64,000 nt of DNA, taken from positions 1,431,501-1,495,500 of the forward strand of contig NZ_AP022822.1 in NCBI RefSeq assembly GCF_011397115.1, read 5' to 3'. Positions 28,515 to 38,903 of this stretch are shown piece after piece; the stretch's first letter is position 1; every line of letters starts with the position of its first letter. A model generated the notes under the pieces. The model searched no databases and had not been told where the DNA came from. It worked only from the letters and a program-made list of their open reading frames with translations. This DNA is from Enterococcus saigonensis. Its GTDB lineage: Bacteria > Bacillota > Bacilli > Lactobacillales > Enterococcaceae. Made by a program: the position numbers and the translations under genes.

Positions 28515-29450
28515 TTAACTTACTTGTTCACGCAAGCGCTCAGCAAACTCATTAATTTTGCGAATACGGTGATTAATACCTGACTTTGAAATCGCACCAG
28601 AAGGAATCATTTCTCCAAGCTCCTTCAAACTAACTTCAGGATGCTCAAGTCGCAGTTCAGCAATTTCTTGCAATTTTTCAGGTAGAGCCTGCAAACCAAC
28701 ACGTTGCTCGATAAATTCAATATTTTCAATTTGCTTTGATGCTGCGTCAATCGTTTTATTCAAATTGGCCGTCTCGCAATTAACCAAACGATTAACTGAG
28801 TTGCGCATATCACGAACAATTCTCACATCTTCAAATTTCAACATAGAATTAGTAGCGCCAATCAATGTTAAAAAGTCGGCAATTTTTTCAGCTCCTTTTA
28901 AATACGAAATATAGCCATTGCGTCGATCTAAGGTACGTGCATTTAAGCCATAGTAATTGAGCATCTCACAAATATCTTGATTGTGTTCTTCATAAAGAGA
29001 GTAAATCTCCAAATGATAACGACTGGTTTCTGGATTATTTACAGAACCTGAGGCCATAAAAGCGCCTCGCAAATAAGAACGCATTTTTTGTGCATTTCCC
29101 ATAATCTCATCTGATATATGCGTTTGAAACATAATGCCATCCATAATGGCGAGCTCATTTAAAACTTCTTGTGTTTTTTCTTTCAAACGAACGATATACA
29201 CATTGTTCTTTTTTAATTTCATCTTACGTCGTACCAACAACTCACTTCGTACGCCAAAATGATCTTTTAATAGCGAATAAATTCGACGAGCAATCGCTGC
29301 ATTTTCAGTTTGAATGTTCAAAACAAATTGATGATTACTTAAACTCACCGATCCATTCATTCTGATCAAAGCCGCCAATTCTGCTTTAGCATGTTCTCTA
29401 TGAACTTCTAAAGTTGTTAATTCTTTTTTTACATCCGCAGCAAACGACAT
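28515..29450 (-). CDS. whiA: DNA-binding protein WhiA
   Basis: Conserved Gram-positive DNA-binding protein linked to cell division and chromosome segregation. 311 residues: N-terminal domain related to LAGLIDADG homing endonucleases ([49 protein letters not shown]) and a C-terminal helix-turn-helix ([15 protein letters not shown]...[17 protein letters not shown]). The start is set at the ATG at 29448-29450 ([11 protein letters not shown]), nine bases behind AAAGGAG; the GTG three codons earlier overlaps the ribosome site. Third gene of rapZ-yvcK-whiA. Confidence 0.95.
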   Translation of the reverse strand: MSFAADVKKELTTLEVHREHAKAELAALIRMNGSVSLSNHQFVLNIQTENAAIARRIYSLLKDHFGVRSELLVRRKMKLKKNNVYIVRLKEKTQEVLNELAIMDGIMFQTHISDEIMGNAQKMRSYLRGAFMASGSVNNPETSRYHLEIYSLYEEHNQDICEMLNYYGLNARTLDRRNGYISYLKGAEKIADFLTLIGATNSMLKFEDVRIVRDMRNSVNRLVNCETANLNKTIDAASKQIENIEFIEQRVGLQALPEKLQEIAELRLEHPEVSLKELGEMIPSGAISKSGINHRIRKINEFAERLREQVS

Positions 29451-29500
29451 CTCAGTCACTCCTTTCCGCTAAAAATTTATTTGTCGTTATAAAGTAGTCC

Positions 29501-30487
29501 TTAATACAAAATACGTAATAGTTCTTCCACGACTTTTTCACCATCATGGAAGACGCCACCATCTCGCAACTGCAAAAAGTCTGCTGAGACAACTCGACAA
29601 CCTTCTTGTCGTAAACTTTTAAAATCGTGCTTTACTTGTACTAAATATTCATCATAAACTTCAGGATCCATATAACCTTCTGGTACTTTTTCAGTATTCA
29701 CTAAAACAGTGTCTACAAACGGTTTTTTTAAATGTTGATGAAGGACTTGAACATGATTGGCATCTGTAAAATGTTCTGTTTCGCCTTTTTGTGTCATAAT
29801 ATTGCAAATATAAACAGTTTCAGCCTGCGTTTCCAACAACGCTTTGCCAATTTCTGAAATCATCAAATTCGGTAAAATACTCGTAAATAGACTACCTGGT
29901 CCTAAAACAATCATATCGGCCTCCATGATGGAAGAGACCACTTTTCGTGCAGCTTTTGGTTCACTATCTCCATCTTGATTACGAACAAAAACATGATCAA
30001 TAGTTTTACGATCAAGCGCAATTTTTGATTCTCCAATTGCTTCTGTTCCATCTTTAAAAATGGCATGTAAAACTAACGGTTTTTCACTAGAAGGATAAAT
30101 ATTACCATCAACATGCATCATTTTTGTCAGCAACTGAATAGCTTCATAAGTGCTTCCTCGCATTTCAGACATCGCTGCAATGATTAAATTCCCTAAGGCA
30201 TGGTTAGCTAAAAATTTATCACTTTTTTTGAAACGATATTGAAAAATATCTGCATAAAGTTTTGGCATATCAGATAACGCAACTAACACATTTCGCAAAT
30301 CTCCAGGTGGTGACATAGCAATAGAATTACGAATTTCACCACTGCTACCGCCATCGTCAGCAACAGTAACAACTGCCGTAATATCAATTCCTTGGTTTCT
30401 TAACCCCCGTAAAATGACGGGCAATCCTGTTCCGCCACCTACTACGACAACTTTTGGTTTGCGAATTCGATATGTTTTCATTTTCAT
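29501..30487 (-). CDS. yvcK: Gluconeogenesis / UDP-GlcNAc-sensing factor YvcK (GlmR, CofD-like)
   Basis: 328 residues of the CofD/UPF0052 family, with the N-terminal nucleotide loop [41 protein letters not shown] and ANHALGNL. In B. subtilis this protein (GlmR) binds UDP-GlcNAc and stimulates GlmS, balancing carbon between glycolysis and the wall. It overlaps the rapZ stop by 4 bases. Its presence with glmS, glmM and cdaA in one window fits a shared envelope-supply function. Confidence 0.94.
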   Translation of the reverse strand: MKMKTYRIRKPKVVVVGGGTGLPVILRGLRNQGIDITAVVTVADDGGSSGEIRNSIAMSPPGDLRNVLVALSDMPKLYADIFQYRFKKSDKFLANHALGNLIIAAMSEMRGSTYEAIQLLTKMMHVDGNIYPSSEKPLVLHAIFKDGTEAIGESKIALDRKTIDHVFVRNQDGDSEPKAARKVVSSIMEADMIVLGPGSLFTSILPNLMISEIGKALLETQAETVYICNIMTQKGETEHFTDANHVQVLHQHLKKPFVDTVLVNTEKVPEGYMDPEVYDEYLVQVKHDFKSLRQEGCRVVSADFLQLRDGGVFHDGEKVVEELLRILY

Positions 30488-31368
30488 GAGCGATTCACCG
30501 TCTCTTTACGTTTATCCTTATCCCGATGCGTAATATTGACCTTATAATTTTTACTCAACGCTTGTCCGACTCTTTCAGTCAACGCAACCGAACGGTGTTG
30601 CCCACCAGTGCATCCAATTGCAATCGTCAAACTACTTTTTCCTTCTTTAACATAGCCCGGCATAATCGTTTCTAACAATTGATAAAATTGTTGATAAAAC
30701 TGTTCTGTTTCAGGAAAAGACATCACGTAATCATAAACTGCTGGATCCTTACCCGTTAACGGCCGTAGTTCTGGAATATAATGCGGATTGGGTAAAAAAC
30801 GAACATCCATTACAATATCAGCATCAATTGGCAAACCATATTTAAACCCAAAGGAAATCATTTCAACACGAAAACCACTTTCACTTGAAGTTTTGAATTC
30901 TTGATTTATCTTTTCTCTTAATTGACGCGGAGTTAAGTTTGTCGTATCCACTACAAAAGTCGCTTTTGTTTTTAAATCTTCTAAAATGGCGCGTTCTTTT
31001 CTTATACCTTCAGTAATCAAACCCTCCATGGCTAATGGATGAACACGTCTCGTTTCTTTATAACGGGATACTAGTTCTTCATCAGAAGCATCTAAGAATA
31101 ATACCTGTGTGTCGATAAAATTAGTATTTTCGATATCTACTAACATTTCTTGAATTTCTTCAAAAAAAGAACGCGAGCGTAAGTCAACTACCAATGCAAT
31201 TTTCGTTACTTTACCTGATTCTTTAATGAGTTCCCAAAATTTAGGAATTAAAGACGGAGGCATATTATCGATACAAAAATACCCCATATCTTCAAAACTT
31301 TGAATTGCAACTGTTTTGCCTGCACCACTCATACCAGTGATAATGACTAGTTTTAAGTTGTCTTGCAT
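30484..31368 (-). CDS. rapZ: RNase adapter / nucleotide-binding protein RapZ (YvcJ)
   Basis: 294-residue P-loop protein: Walker [11 protein letters not shown] near the N-terminus, [42 protein letters not shown], and the C-terminal [11 protein letters not shown] (sugar-phosphate sensing domain). In E. coli RapZ controls the GlmZ small RNA and thus glmS; in Firmicutes (YvcJ) it is a GTPase/ATPase of less clear role. The ATG at 31366-31368 ([12 protein letters not shown]) is chosen because GGGGAG lies eight bases upstream; the open frame extends six codons further. Confidence 0.94.
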   Translation of the reverse strand: MQDNLKLVIITGMSGAGKTVAIQSFEDMGYFCIDNMPPSLIPKFWELIKESGKVTKIALVVDLRSRSFFEEIQEMLVDIENTNFIDTQVLFLDASDEELVSRYKETRRVHPLAMEGLITEGIRKERAILEDLKTKATFVVDTTNLTPRQLREKINQEFKTSSESGFRVEMISFGFKYGLPIDADIVMDVRFLPNPHYIPELRPLTGKDPAVYDYVMSFPETEQFYQQFYQLLETIMPGYVKEGKSSLTIAIGCTGGQHRSVALTERVGQALSKNYKVNITHRDKDKRKETVNRS

Positions 31369-31554
31369 ATTAAAAACTCCCCTCATAGTTAAATCGCCGT
31401 TTCAAAGAAACGACGATTCCTCATAAACATTATAACATTCCGGGCGTATCATTAGCAATGAAATTACCCAAGAAATCGTAATGCTCACCACTCAACCTTA
31501 AACTTTTATTTATATATGTATTGTAGGTTTTAAAGCGCTAAATTTTTAGTAAGT

Positions 31555-31592
31555 AAAAAAGCGACCATTTCCTATGAATGGTCTGCTTTTTT
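31555..31592 (-). terminator. Terminator of asl-racD
   Basis: AAAAAAGC plus GACCATT (31555-31569) pairs with 31577-31592 with one bulge. The end of the racD frame lies inside the hairpin. T-rich on the minus strand. Confidence 0.75.
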
Positions 31593-32291
31593 ACGGTCTG
31601 ATAAGGCTCGTTCGATGGTTCGATCCACCAAAATTGATTGTGCATCCACGACATTGTACTTATGACCAGTAGCAAACTCTTCCATTAAAGATAGTTCAGT
31701 ACAACCTAAAACAGCACTGGCACAACCGCATTTTTCAATCGCTTCAGCTAATATTTCGTAATACAAGTCTTTGTTTAAAAAGTCATTTTCTTTAATATCA
31801 CGATAAATTAAGTCATTCACTTTTTGTTGTAATTGGGTTTTTGGCAACATTACCTCAAAGCCGACTTTTTCCAATTCTCGTTGATAAACCCCAGCTTTCA
31901 CGCTGCCTTCTGTTCCCAAAAAAGCAACTTTACCGCCATTTTGACGATGACTCATCTCAATAGCAGCTTCTCTTGGCATGTGTAAAATCGGAATCTTAGT
32001 TGCCTCTTGTAGCGTTTCAAAAAAGTAATGCGCTGTATTACAAGTCAAGACAATAAAATTTGGTTTTAGTAAATTTTGTTTTGCAATATCATCCAATAAA
32101 AAAGGCAATGGATTTTCTGCAGTTTCGTCTAGAATATAAGCTGTACGATCAGGAACTGTCGCATGATTAAATAGAACATAATTTAAATAATCCTGATCTT
32201 TATGAGTAATAGTACGATGGTTTAAAAGTCTAACAAAACTTTCTGTCGCTTGTGTTCCCATTCCGCCTAAAATACTAAAAAAATTTTCCAC
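31572..32291 (-). CDS. racD: Aspartate racemase (Asp/Glu racemase family)
   Basis: PLP-independent racemase that makes D-aspartate from L-aspartate. 239 residues with both catalytic cysteines: Cys84 (LTCNTAHYF) and Cys197 (LGCTELSL), plus the N-terminal GGMGTQAT phosphate/substrate loop. It starts five bases behind the ATP-grasp ligase gene, the pairing described for Aslfm and its racemase in Enterococcus faecium, so it probably supplies D-Asp for the peptidoglycan cross-bridge. Confidence 0.9.
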   Translation of the reverse strand: MENFFSILGGMGTQATESFVRLLNHRTITHKDQDYLNYVLFNHATVPDRTAYILDETAENPLPFLLDDIAKQNLLKPNFIVLTCNTAHYFFETLQEATKIPILHMPREAAIEMSHRQNGGKVAFLGTEGSVKAGVYQRELEKVGFEVMLPKTQLQQKVNDLIYRDIKENDFLNKDLYYEILAEAIEKCGCASAVLGCTELSLMEEFATGHKYNVVDAQSILVDRTIERALSDRKKADHS

Positions 32292-32296
32292 GAAAT

Positions 32297-33550
32297 TTAG
32301 CCTTCTTTCTCACTGAAGTATTTCTTAAAGCCGGTTACGTAATTGTGGAAAGCATATTTCATCAATACATAGCGACGAATAGATGAATCTTTTTCATAAA
32401 ATAACGTCGTACCATAACGACCTTCTTTAATTAATTTTTCTGCATATTGCTTATCTGCATTATCCTTAGCGTATTTCCGAAAAACTTTTTTTGGTACACC
32501 TAACCAAACTTTTGCATTTGGATTCTCTTTCCGACCATATTCAGTTTCTCTAAAAACACTATTAAACACCAAATCTTCTGTCACATATTTAGCCAAATTA
32601 AATCCGCTTAAAGTGACAAAAAAACTACTACGGCCTTGTCGTAAGTTAATTTCAAATAATTTATATTGACCATCACGTCGATCATATTTCATATCAAAAT
32701 TGGCAAAACCAACATAATCAATCTTTTCCAAAAAGTTTTTGATTGTTTGATAAATTTCATCATTTTCATCTGGCACAATCACAACATAGTTTCCTACAGC
32801 TGCAGGTGCAGGATCTTCTAATAGTGGGTGTCCCAAAAACATAAAGCGTGTATTCCCTTTTTGATCAACATACGCATTTAATACACGCATATTACTATCA
32901 TCGCCAGGGATGAAATCTTGAGCAATCATTTCACTTTTATAACCAGCTTTATATAAACGATCTAAAATCGTATTGAATTCTGTCAAATTATCAATAATAA
33001 ATGCTTTTTTACGACCTTCAAAATCCACCGATAACCATTCCACACTATTAGCCGGCTTCAAAGCGACTGGAAAATCAAAAGGCAAATCTTGATTTAATTT
33101 CCCCTCTACAACCATATCTTTTGTAATGATCAATGTCTTAGGATAAGGCAACTGATATTTTTCACAAATATCATAAAAACTAACTTTATTGATTAATTTT
33201 TCAAATAAAGAATAATCGTTGGCAGCAAAAACATAATAATCTTTGAGGTCCTCTTTGTGCTGGGATAACAATTCAGCATAGCCATCGCCACAGGCTACCA
33301 ATAAATACTTTATGCTAGGATCATTATATTTAGATTTAGCCAATTCCAATAATTTTTCGCTAAAAACAGGATCTTGATCAAAACCTGCAATTACATGTAC
33401 ATCTACGATTTTACTATACTTTGTTGGTGCTAGCTGAAAAGAAGCATATGCCGTTGATTTCATACCATACTCTTCATAAAATGCTCTGGCCATACCATAA
33501 ACATTCATATCACTACCTAATAATATGGGGACAAAAGGTTGTTGTTCCAC
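32297..33550 (-). CDS. ATP-grasp ligase, probable D-aspartate ligase of peptidoglycan cross-bridge (Aslfm-like)
   Basis: 417-residue ATP-grasp protein. The N-terminal [17 protein letters not shown] is a preATP-grasp fold; the central part [35 protein letters not shown] and the metal-binding end [13 protein letters not shown] form the ATP site. Aslfm of E. faecium, an ATP-grasp enzyme encoded beside an aspartate racemase, adds D-Asp to the lysine side chain of UDP-MurNAc-pentapeptide; the same pairing here supports this role. The start is GTG (33548-33550); the ribosome site is poor. Alternative: another carboxylate-amine ligase. The gene symbol is withheld because the identity is inferred from context. 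Confidence 0.82.
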   Translation of the reverse strand: MEQQPFVPILLGSDMNVYGMARAFYEEYGMKSTAYASFQLAPTKYSKIVDVHVIAGFDQDPVFSEKLLELAKSKYNDPSIKYLLVACGDGYAELLSQHKEDLKDYYVFAANDYSLFEKLINKVSFYDICEKYQLPYPKTLIITKDMVVEGKLNQDLPFDFPVALKPANSVEWLSVDFEGRKKAFIIDNLTEFNTILDRLYKAGYKSEMIAQDFIPGDDSNMRVLNAYVDQKGNTRFMFLGHPLLEDPAPAAVGNYVVIVPDENDEIYQTIKNFLEKIDYVGFANFDMKYDRRDGQYKLFEINLRQGRSSFFVTLSGFNLAKYVTEDLVFNSVFRETEYGRKENPNAKVWLGVPKKVFRKYAKDNADKQYAEKLIKEGRYGTTLFYEKDSSIRRYVLMKYAFHNYVTGFKKYFSEKEG

Positions 33551-33629
33551 TTTTTACCACACTCACTTCATGATTTACTTTAAATAATGTCAAAAACTTG
33601 CATTGATACAACATTCGTATCATACCATA

Positions 33630-33672
33630 AAGAAAAAGAGCAATCAAAAGCTATCTTCTGACTGCACTCTTT
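33630..33672 (-). terminator. Terminator of uvrBA
   Basis: AAAGAGCAATCA (33635-33646) pairs with 33659-33672 with a two-base bulge and one G-U pair; on the minus strand a T run follows. Confidence 0.65.
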
Positions 33673-33692
33673 CTAAAAGAAATATTAGTGAT

Positions 33693-36512
33693 TTATATTA
33701 GAACTTTCTTTAGGTAATGACCTGTATAACTTTCTTTTACTTTAGCAATTTGCTCTGGAGTTCCTTTGGCAATAATCATCCCTCCGCCATCACCGCCTTC
33801 TGGTCCAAGATCAATAACATGGTCGGCTGACTTAATGACATCTAAGTTATGTTCAATCACTAAAACCGTATTTCCTGCATCAGCTAACCGCTCCAAAACT
33901 TTTAACAAACGCGCGATATCATCAGTATGAAGCCCAGTAGTTGGTTCATCTAAAATGTAAAAACTTTTTCCATTGGAGTTTTTATGCAACTCACTGGCTA
34001 ACTTCATCCGTTGTGCTTCTCCGCCAGATAATGTTGTTGCTGGTTGCCCTAAAGTAACATACCCTAATCCGACATCCACAATTGTTTGTAACTTGCGATG
34101 AATTTTGGGAATATGTTTAAAAAATTCCACGGCATCTTCAACTGTCATATCTAAAATTTCAGCAATGTTTTTTCCTTTGTAATGTACTTCTAAGGTTTCA
34201 GAATTATACCGTTTCCCATGACACACTTCACACGGAACATATACGTCTGGTAAAAAATGCATTTCAATTTTAATAATTCCATCGCCACGACAAGCTTCAC
34301 AACGACCACCTTTTACGTTAAAGCTAAACCGCCCCTTTTTATAGCCTCTAATTTTTGCTTCATTGGTTTTAGCAAATAAATCACGAATATCATCAAAAAC
34401 GCTTGTATAAGTAGCTGGGTTGCTACGAGGTGTACGACCAATTGGACTTTGATCGATATCAATTATTTTTTCAATTGACTCATAGCCGGTCATTTTTTTG
34501 AATTTTCCAGGCTTATTCGAATTGCGGTTAATTTTTTGTGCCAATGCCTTTTTCAAGATTTCATTCACTAACGTTGACTTTCCAGAACCAGAAACACCAG
34601 TGACTGCGATAAATTTGCCTAAAGGAAACTCTACATTCACATTTTTTAAATTATTTTCTGCCGCGCCGGTGATTTTTAATTTATTTCCATTGCCCTTCCG
34701 ACGTTTTTCAGGAACTGGAATAACCTTCTTACCTGACAGATACTGTCCGGTAATAGAATCAGGATTAGCTGCGACCTCATCTGGTGTACCAGCAGCTACA
34801 ATTTCGCCACCTTGTGCACCCGCACCAGGTCCCACATCAATTAAATAATCTGCAGCACGCATAGTGTCTTCATCATGTTCTACGACAATTAAAGTATTAC
34901 CCAAATCGCGCATTTTACGCAATGAATCGAGTAAACGATCGTTGTCTCGTTGGTGCAAGCCAATAGAAGGTTCATCTAAAATATATAATACACCAGATAA
35001 GTTTGATCCAATTTGTGTTGCTAAGCGAATCCGTTGCGCTTCCCCACCAGATAATGTTCCAGCGGCACGACTTAATGTTAAATAATCCAACCCGACATTT
35101 TGTAAAAAGTTCAAGCGATCACCGATTTCTTTTAAAATCGGTTTGGCAATCATTTGTTCTTGTTCTGTGAGTTTTACTGTTTCAAAAAAATTTAATGCTC
35201 CATGAATAGCCTTTTCGCTGACTTCACCGATATGAGTACCGTTAACTTGTACAGACAAAGCTTGCGGATTTAAGCGATAGCCATGACACGCTTCACAGGT
35301 AAGTTCTGTCATATAAAGTCGCATTTGATCGCGGGTAAAATCACTATTGGTTTCATGGTAACGTCGTTTAATATTTGTTAAAACACCCTCAAAGGGGACT
35401 TCTACATCACGGACACCACCAAAGTCATTTTCATAATGAAAATGAAATGTCTCACCATTTGAGCCCCGTAAGACAATTTGTTGTTGTTCTTCAGGGAGTT
35501 TTTCAAAAGGTGTATCCAAATCGATTCCAAAACTATCACAGGCTTGTGCTAACATTTCTGGATAATATTGTGAACTGATTGGATTCCAGGGAATAATTGC
35601 GCCTTCTCTTAACGTTTTGCTTTGATCAGGAATTACTAAATCCAAATCTACTTCTAATTTAATTCCTAATCCATCACACTCAGGGCATGCTCCAAAAGGT
35701 GCATTAAAAGAAAACAGACGCGGTTCTAATTCTCCTACAGTAAAACCACAATAAGGGCAAGAATAGTGTTCACTAAACAACTTTTCTTCCTGACCGATTA
35801 CATCCACCACAGCATACCCTTTTGCTAAATGCAGCGCAGCTTCAAATGAATCAAATAGACGGGAACGAATGCCATCTTTTACAACAATTCGGTCAATTAC
35901 GATCGCAATTTCATGCTTCAAATTCTTTTCTAATTCGGGCACTTCACTGATGTCATAAATTTCACCATCTACACGCACGCGAACATATCCCTCTTTTTGA
36001 ATCAATTCAAAAACTTTTTTGTGTTGTCCTTTTTTTTGATAGACAACCGGTGCTAAAATTTGAATCTTCGTGCGCTCTGGTAAAGTTAAGACTTCGTCTA
36101 CCATTTGCTCGACCGATTGACTCGTAATTTCAATATGATCATTGGGACAAATTGGGTGTCCGACACGAGCATACAATAAACGCAAATAATCATTAATTTC
36201 TGTAACAGTCCCCACTGTAGAGCGGGGATTTTTACTTGTTGTTTTTTGATCGATAGAAATAGCCGGACTCAGCCCATCAATGCTATCAACATCTGGCTTG
36301 TCCATTTGCCCTAAAAATTGTCTTGCATAAGCAGACAAACTTTCGACATAACGTCTTTGCCCTTCAGCATATAATGTATCAAAGGCAAGTGAACTTTTCC
36401 CCGAACCAGACAGCCCGGTCACTACGACAAGTTCATCCCGAGGGATTGTAACATCAATATTTTTTAAATTATGGGCTCTGGCGCCATGAATTATAATTTT
36501 ATCATTTGCCAT
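33693..36512 (-). CDS. uvrA: Excinuclease ABC subunit A
   Basis: Damage-recognition ATPase of nucleotide excision repair; loads UvrB. 939 residues with two ABC cassettes: Walker [11 protein letters not shown] and [10 protein letters not shown], signatures [12 protein letters not shown] and [12 protein letters not shown], and zinc modules CPYCGF...CPECDG and CEACRGDG...CEVCHGKR. The start is the ATG at 36510-36512 ([18 protein letters not shown]) with AAGGAG ahead; the open frame extends 17 codons upstream without family support. Second gene of uvrB-uvrA. Confidence 0.97.
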   Translation of the reverse strand: MANDKIIIHGARAHNLKNIDVTIPRDELVVVTGLSGSGKSSLAFDTLYAEGQRRYVESLSAYARQFLGQMDKPDVDSIDGLSPAISIDQKTTSKNPRSTVGTVTEINDYLRLLYARVGHPICPNDHIEITSQSVEQMVDEVLTLPERTKIQILAPVVYQKKGQHKKVFELIQKEGYVRVRVDGEIYDISEVPELEKNLKHEIAIVIDRIVVKDGIRSRLFDSFEAALHLAKGYAVVDVIGQEEKLFSEHYSCPYCGFTVGELEPRLFSFNAPFGACPECDGLGIKLEVDLDLVIPDQSKTLREGAIIPWNPISSQYYPEMLAQACDSFGIDLDTPFEKLPEEQQQIVLRGSNGETFHFHYENDFGGVRDVEVPFEGVLTNIKRRYHETNSDFTRDQMRLYMTELTCEACHGYRLNPQALSVQVNGTHIGEVSEKAIHGALNFFETVKLTEQEQMIAKPILKEIGDRLNFLQNVGLDYLTLSRAAGTLSGGEAQRIRLATQIGSNLSGVLYILDEPSIGLHQRDNDRLLDSLRKMRDLGNTLIVVEHDEDTMRAADYLIDVGPGAGAQGGEIVAAGTPDEVAANPDSITGQYLSGKKVIPVPEKRRKGNGNKLKITGAAENNLKNVNVEFPLGKFIAVTGVSGSGKSTLVNEILKKALAQKINRNSNKPGKFKKMTGYESIEKIIDIDQSPIGRTPRSNPATYTSVFDDIRDLFAKTNEAKIRGYKKGRFSFNVKGGRCEACRGDGIIKIEMHFLPDVYVPCEVCHGKRYNSETLEVHYKGKNIAEILDMTVEDAVEFFKHIPKIHRKLQTIVDVGLGYVTLGQPATTLSGGEAQRMKLASELHKNSNGKSFYILDEPTTGLHTDDIARLLKVLERLADAGNTVLVIEHNLDVIKSADHVIDLGPEGGDGGGMIIAKGTPEQIAKVKESYTGHYLKKVLI

Positions 36513-36564
36513 ATTTTTACTCCTTAATGAGATAAAAAGCGCCAAAAGACGCTCCAATCTCAAT

Positions 36565-38559
36565 TTATTCTGTTGCTTTCAATTCTAAAATAGTATCCCG
36601 TAAAGTCGCTGCTGTCTCGAAATCTAACGCTTTAGCAGCATCTTTCATTTCTTTTTCCAACTTAATTAACAAGATATCTTTTTCTTCTTTAGTTAATTCA
36701 TCGTAATTTGCCAAAGTAACCTCTTCACCGGCAGCATCACTAGCTTTGGTGATGGCAATTAGATCACGAATCTCTTTAATAATTGTCTTAGGTACAATAC
36801 CGTGATCTTTGTTATATTTTTCCTGAATACTCCGACGGCGAGCAGTTTCGTTCATCGCTTTTTGCATAGAGTCGGTGATTTTATCCGCATACATAATAAC
36901 TTTACCCTCGGAATTACGGGCGGCACGGCCAATTGTCTGTACTAAAGAACGCTCACTTCTTAAAAATCCCTCTTTGTCGGCATCTAAAATGGCAACTAAA
37001 GACACTTCTGGTACGTCTAAACCTTCTCGTAATAGGTTAATCCCTACTAACACATCAAATTTACCCAAACGTAAATCTCGAATAATTTCTGTCCGCTCCA
37101 ATGTTTTAATATCACTGTGAAGGTACTTAACTTTAATCCCAAGTTCTTTAAAATAGTCCGTTAAGTCTTCTGACATTTTCTTTGTCAGCGTTGTAACAAA
37201 GACCCGTTCATCTTTGGCAGAACGTTCATTAATCTCTCCAACTAAATCGTCAATCTGTCCCATAATTGGTCTAACTTCAATCAACGGATCCAACAACCCA
37301 GTCGGACGAATAATTTGTTGTACTACTGTATCTGTTTGCTCCTCTTCATATGGACCCGGTGTAGCTGATACATAAATAATCTGATTAACATGTTCTTCAA
37401 ATTCTTCTAGTCGAAGGGGACGATTGTCTAAAGCAGAAGGTAGGCGAAAACCATAATCTACCAGCATTTGTTTGCGTGCTCTATCCCCATTATACATTCC
37501 GCGGATTTGTGGCATAGTCACGTGGGATTCATCGATAACAATCAGAAAGTCATCTGGAAAAAAGTCAATTAAAGTATAAGGTGGCTCCCCTTCTTTACGA
37601 CCGTCTAAATGTCGTGAATAGTTTTCAATTCCAGAAGTATAACCCATTTCTCGTAACATTTCGATGTCATAATTCGTTCGCTGTTCCAATCGCTGTGCTT
37701 CTAGTAATTGATTATTCTCTCTTAAAACTTTTAATCTTAAGTCCAATTCTTTTTGGATTGAAGCAATCGCTGTCTCTAAATGATCGTCATTGGTGACAAA
37801 GTGTGTTGCCGGAAAAATAGAAACATGTTCTGTCTCTGCTATTATTTCACCAGTTAGTGCATCAACTTCGCGAATTCGATCAATTTCATCACCAAAAAAC
37901 TCGATCCGTAATGCCCGTTCGTCTCTTGAAGCAGGGAAAATCTCTACCACGTCACCTCGAACCCGAAAGCGACCGCGTTGAAAATCAATATCATTACGCT
38001 CAAATTGGATCTCTACTAAATCTCTCAACAGCTGATCTCGGCTAATCTGCATTCCCACTCGCAAAGAAACAACTTGTTTTTGATACTCCATGGGTGAGCC
38101 TAAACCAAAAATACATGAAACAGAAGCTACTACCACAACATCATTACGTTCCAAAAGGGCACTCGTTGCGGAATGGCGTAATTTATCAATCTCGTCATTA
38201 ATACTTGAATCTTTTTCGATATAAGTGTCAGAAGATGGAACATAAGCCTCTGGTTGGTAGTAATCATAGTAACTAACGAAGTACTCAACAGCATTATCAG
38301 GAAAAAATTCTTTAAACTCCCCATATAACTGACCTGCTAAAGTTTTGTTATGGGCAATAATTAAAGTCGGTTTATTAACCTCTTTAATAACATTTGAAAT
38401 AGTATACGTTTTCCCAGTACCGGTAGCACCCAACAATACTTGCGCTTTTTTTCCCGCATTAACACCTGCTACTAGTTGGCTAATCGCTTCTGGTTGATCA
38501 CCGGCCGGCTCATATTTTGAAACCAAGTTAAATTGATTGGAGGTTACTCGATCAATCAT
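36565..38559 (-). CDS. uvrB: Excinuclease ABC subunit B
   Basis: Damage-verification helicase of nucleotide excision repair. 664 residues: Walker A GATGTGKT, beta-hairpin [12 protein letters not shown], motif II DESH (VIDESHVTM), motif [17 protein letters not shown] and QTIGRAARN, and the C-terminal UvrC-binding UVR motif ([22 protein letters not shown]). The ATG has an AGGAGGA site. A LexA-type box at 38665-38678 lies about 105 bases upstream, so the operon is probably SOS-induced. Confidence 0.97.
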   Translation of the reverse strand: MIDRVTSNQFNLVSKYEPAGDQPEAISQLVAGVNAGKKAQVLLGATGTGKTYTISNVIKEVNKPTLIIAHNKTLAGQLYGEFKEFFPDNAVEYFVSYYDYYQPEAYVPSSDTYIEKDSSINDEIDKLRHSATSALLERNDVVVVASVSCIFGLGSPMEYQKQVVSLRVGMQISRDQLLRDLVEIQFERNDIDFQRGRFRVRGDVVEIFPASRDERALRIEFFGDEIDRIREVDALTGEIIAETEHVSIFPATHFVTNDDHLETAIASIQKELDLRLKVLRENNQLLEAQRLEQRTNYDIEMLREMGYTSGIENYSRHLDGRKEGEPPYTLIDFFPDDFLIVIDESHVTMPQIRGMYNGDRARKQMLVDYGFRLPSALDNRPLRLEEFEEHVNQIIYVSATPGPYEEEQTDTVVQQIIRPTGLLDPLIEVRPIMGQIDDLVGEINERSAKDERVFVTTLTKKMSEDLTDYFKELGIKVKYLHSDIKTLERTEIIRDLRLGKFDVLVGINLLREGLDVPEVSLVAILDADKEGFLRSERSLVQTIGRAARNSEGKVIMYADKITDSMQKAMNETARRRSIQEKYNKDHGIVPKTIIKEIRDLIAITKASDAAGEEVTLANYDELTKEEKDILLIKLEKEMKDAAKALDFETAATLRDTILELKATE

Positions 38560-38664
38560 TCACATCTTCCTCCTTAAAAATATTTTATTCCTACAAAAAT
38601 TGTATTCTTTTCCTACATAAAAGAAAATAAATACGCATTTTATCCACGAAATATTTTACCATAC

Positions 38665-38678
38665 CGAACATATTTTCG
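38665..38678. promoter_or_regulatory. LexA (SOS/DinR) box upstream of uvrBA
   Basis: CGAACATATTTTCG differs at one position from the Gram-positive LexA consensus CGAACATATGTTCG. On the minus strand a TAAAAT -10-like element follows it closely. Confidence 0.75.
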
Positions 38679-38777
38679 CTAGTTTTCTGCCACCTTTGAA
38701 TCTTTTCTTAATGTTACTTTTCGTGACATGGGTTGTAACTTTTTTGAGACTTTTTTTCTCATAATTAGCAAAAAACA

Positions 38778-38806
38778 TTGTTAACTAACCAATTACTGAA
38801 TATAAT
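38778..38806 (+). promoter_or_regulatory. Sigma-A promoter of glnPQ
   Basis: TTGTTA (38778-38783), 17-base spacer, TATAAT (38801-38806). The predicted transcript starts near 38813 and has a leader of about 90 bases. Confidence 0.75.
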
Positions 38807-38832
38807 ATTTCATATGTAAATTTTTATATGCC

Positions 38833-38878
38833 GTTAAAACTTAGCTCTCTGCGTTTTCGCAGATAGAAGTTTTTTAAC
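38833..38878 (+). terminator. Terminator-like hairpin in the glnPQ leader (possible attenuator)
   Basis: GTTAAAACTT (38833-38842) pairs with AAGTTTTTTAAC (38867-38878), and TCTGCG/CGCAGA (38848-38853 with 38858-38863) forms the top around a TTTT loop. It ends in T residues about 25 bases before the ATG and after the promoter, so it could stop transcription before glnP. No matching antiterminator is obvious. Confidence 0.5.
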
Positions 38879-38903
38879 ATCTATTTAATAGGAGGAATTA
38901 TTT

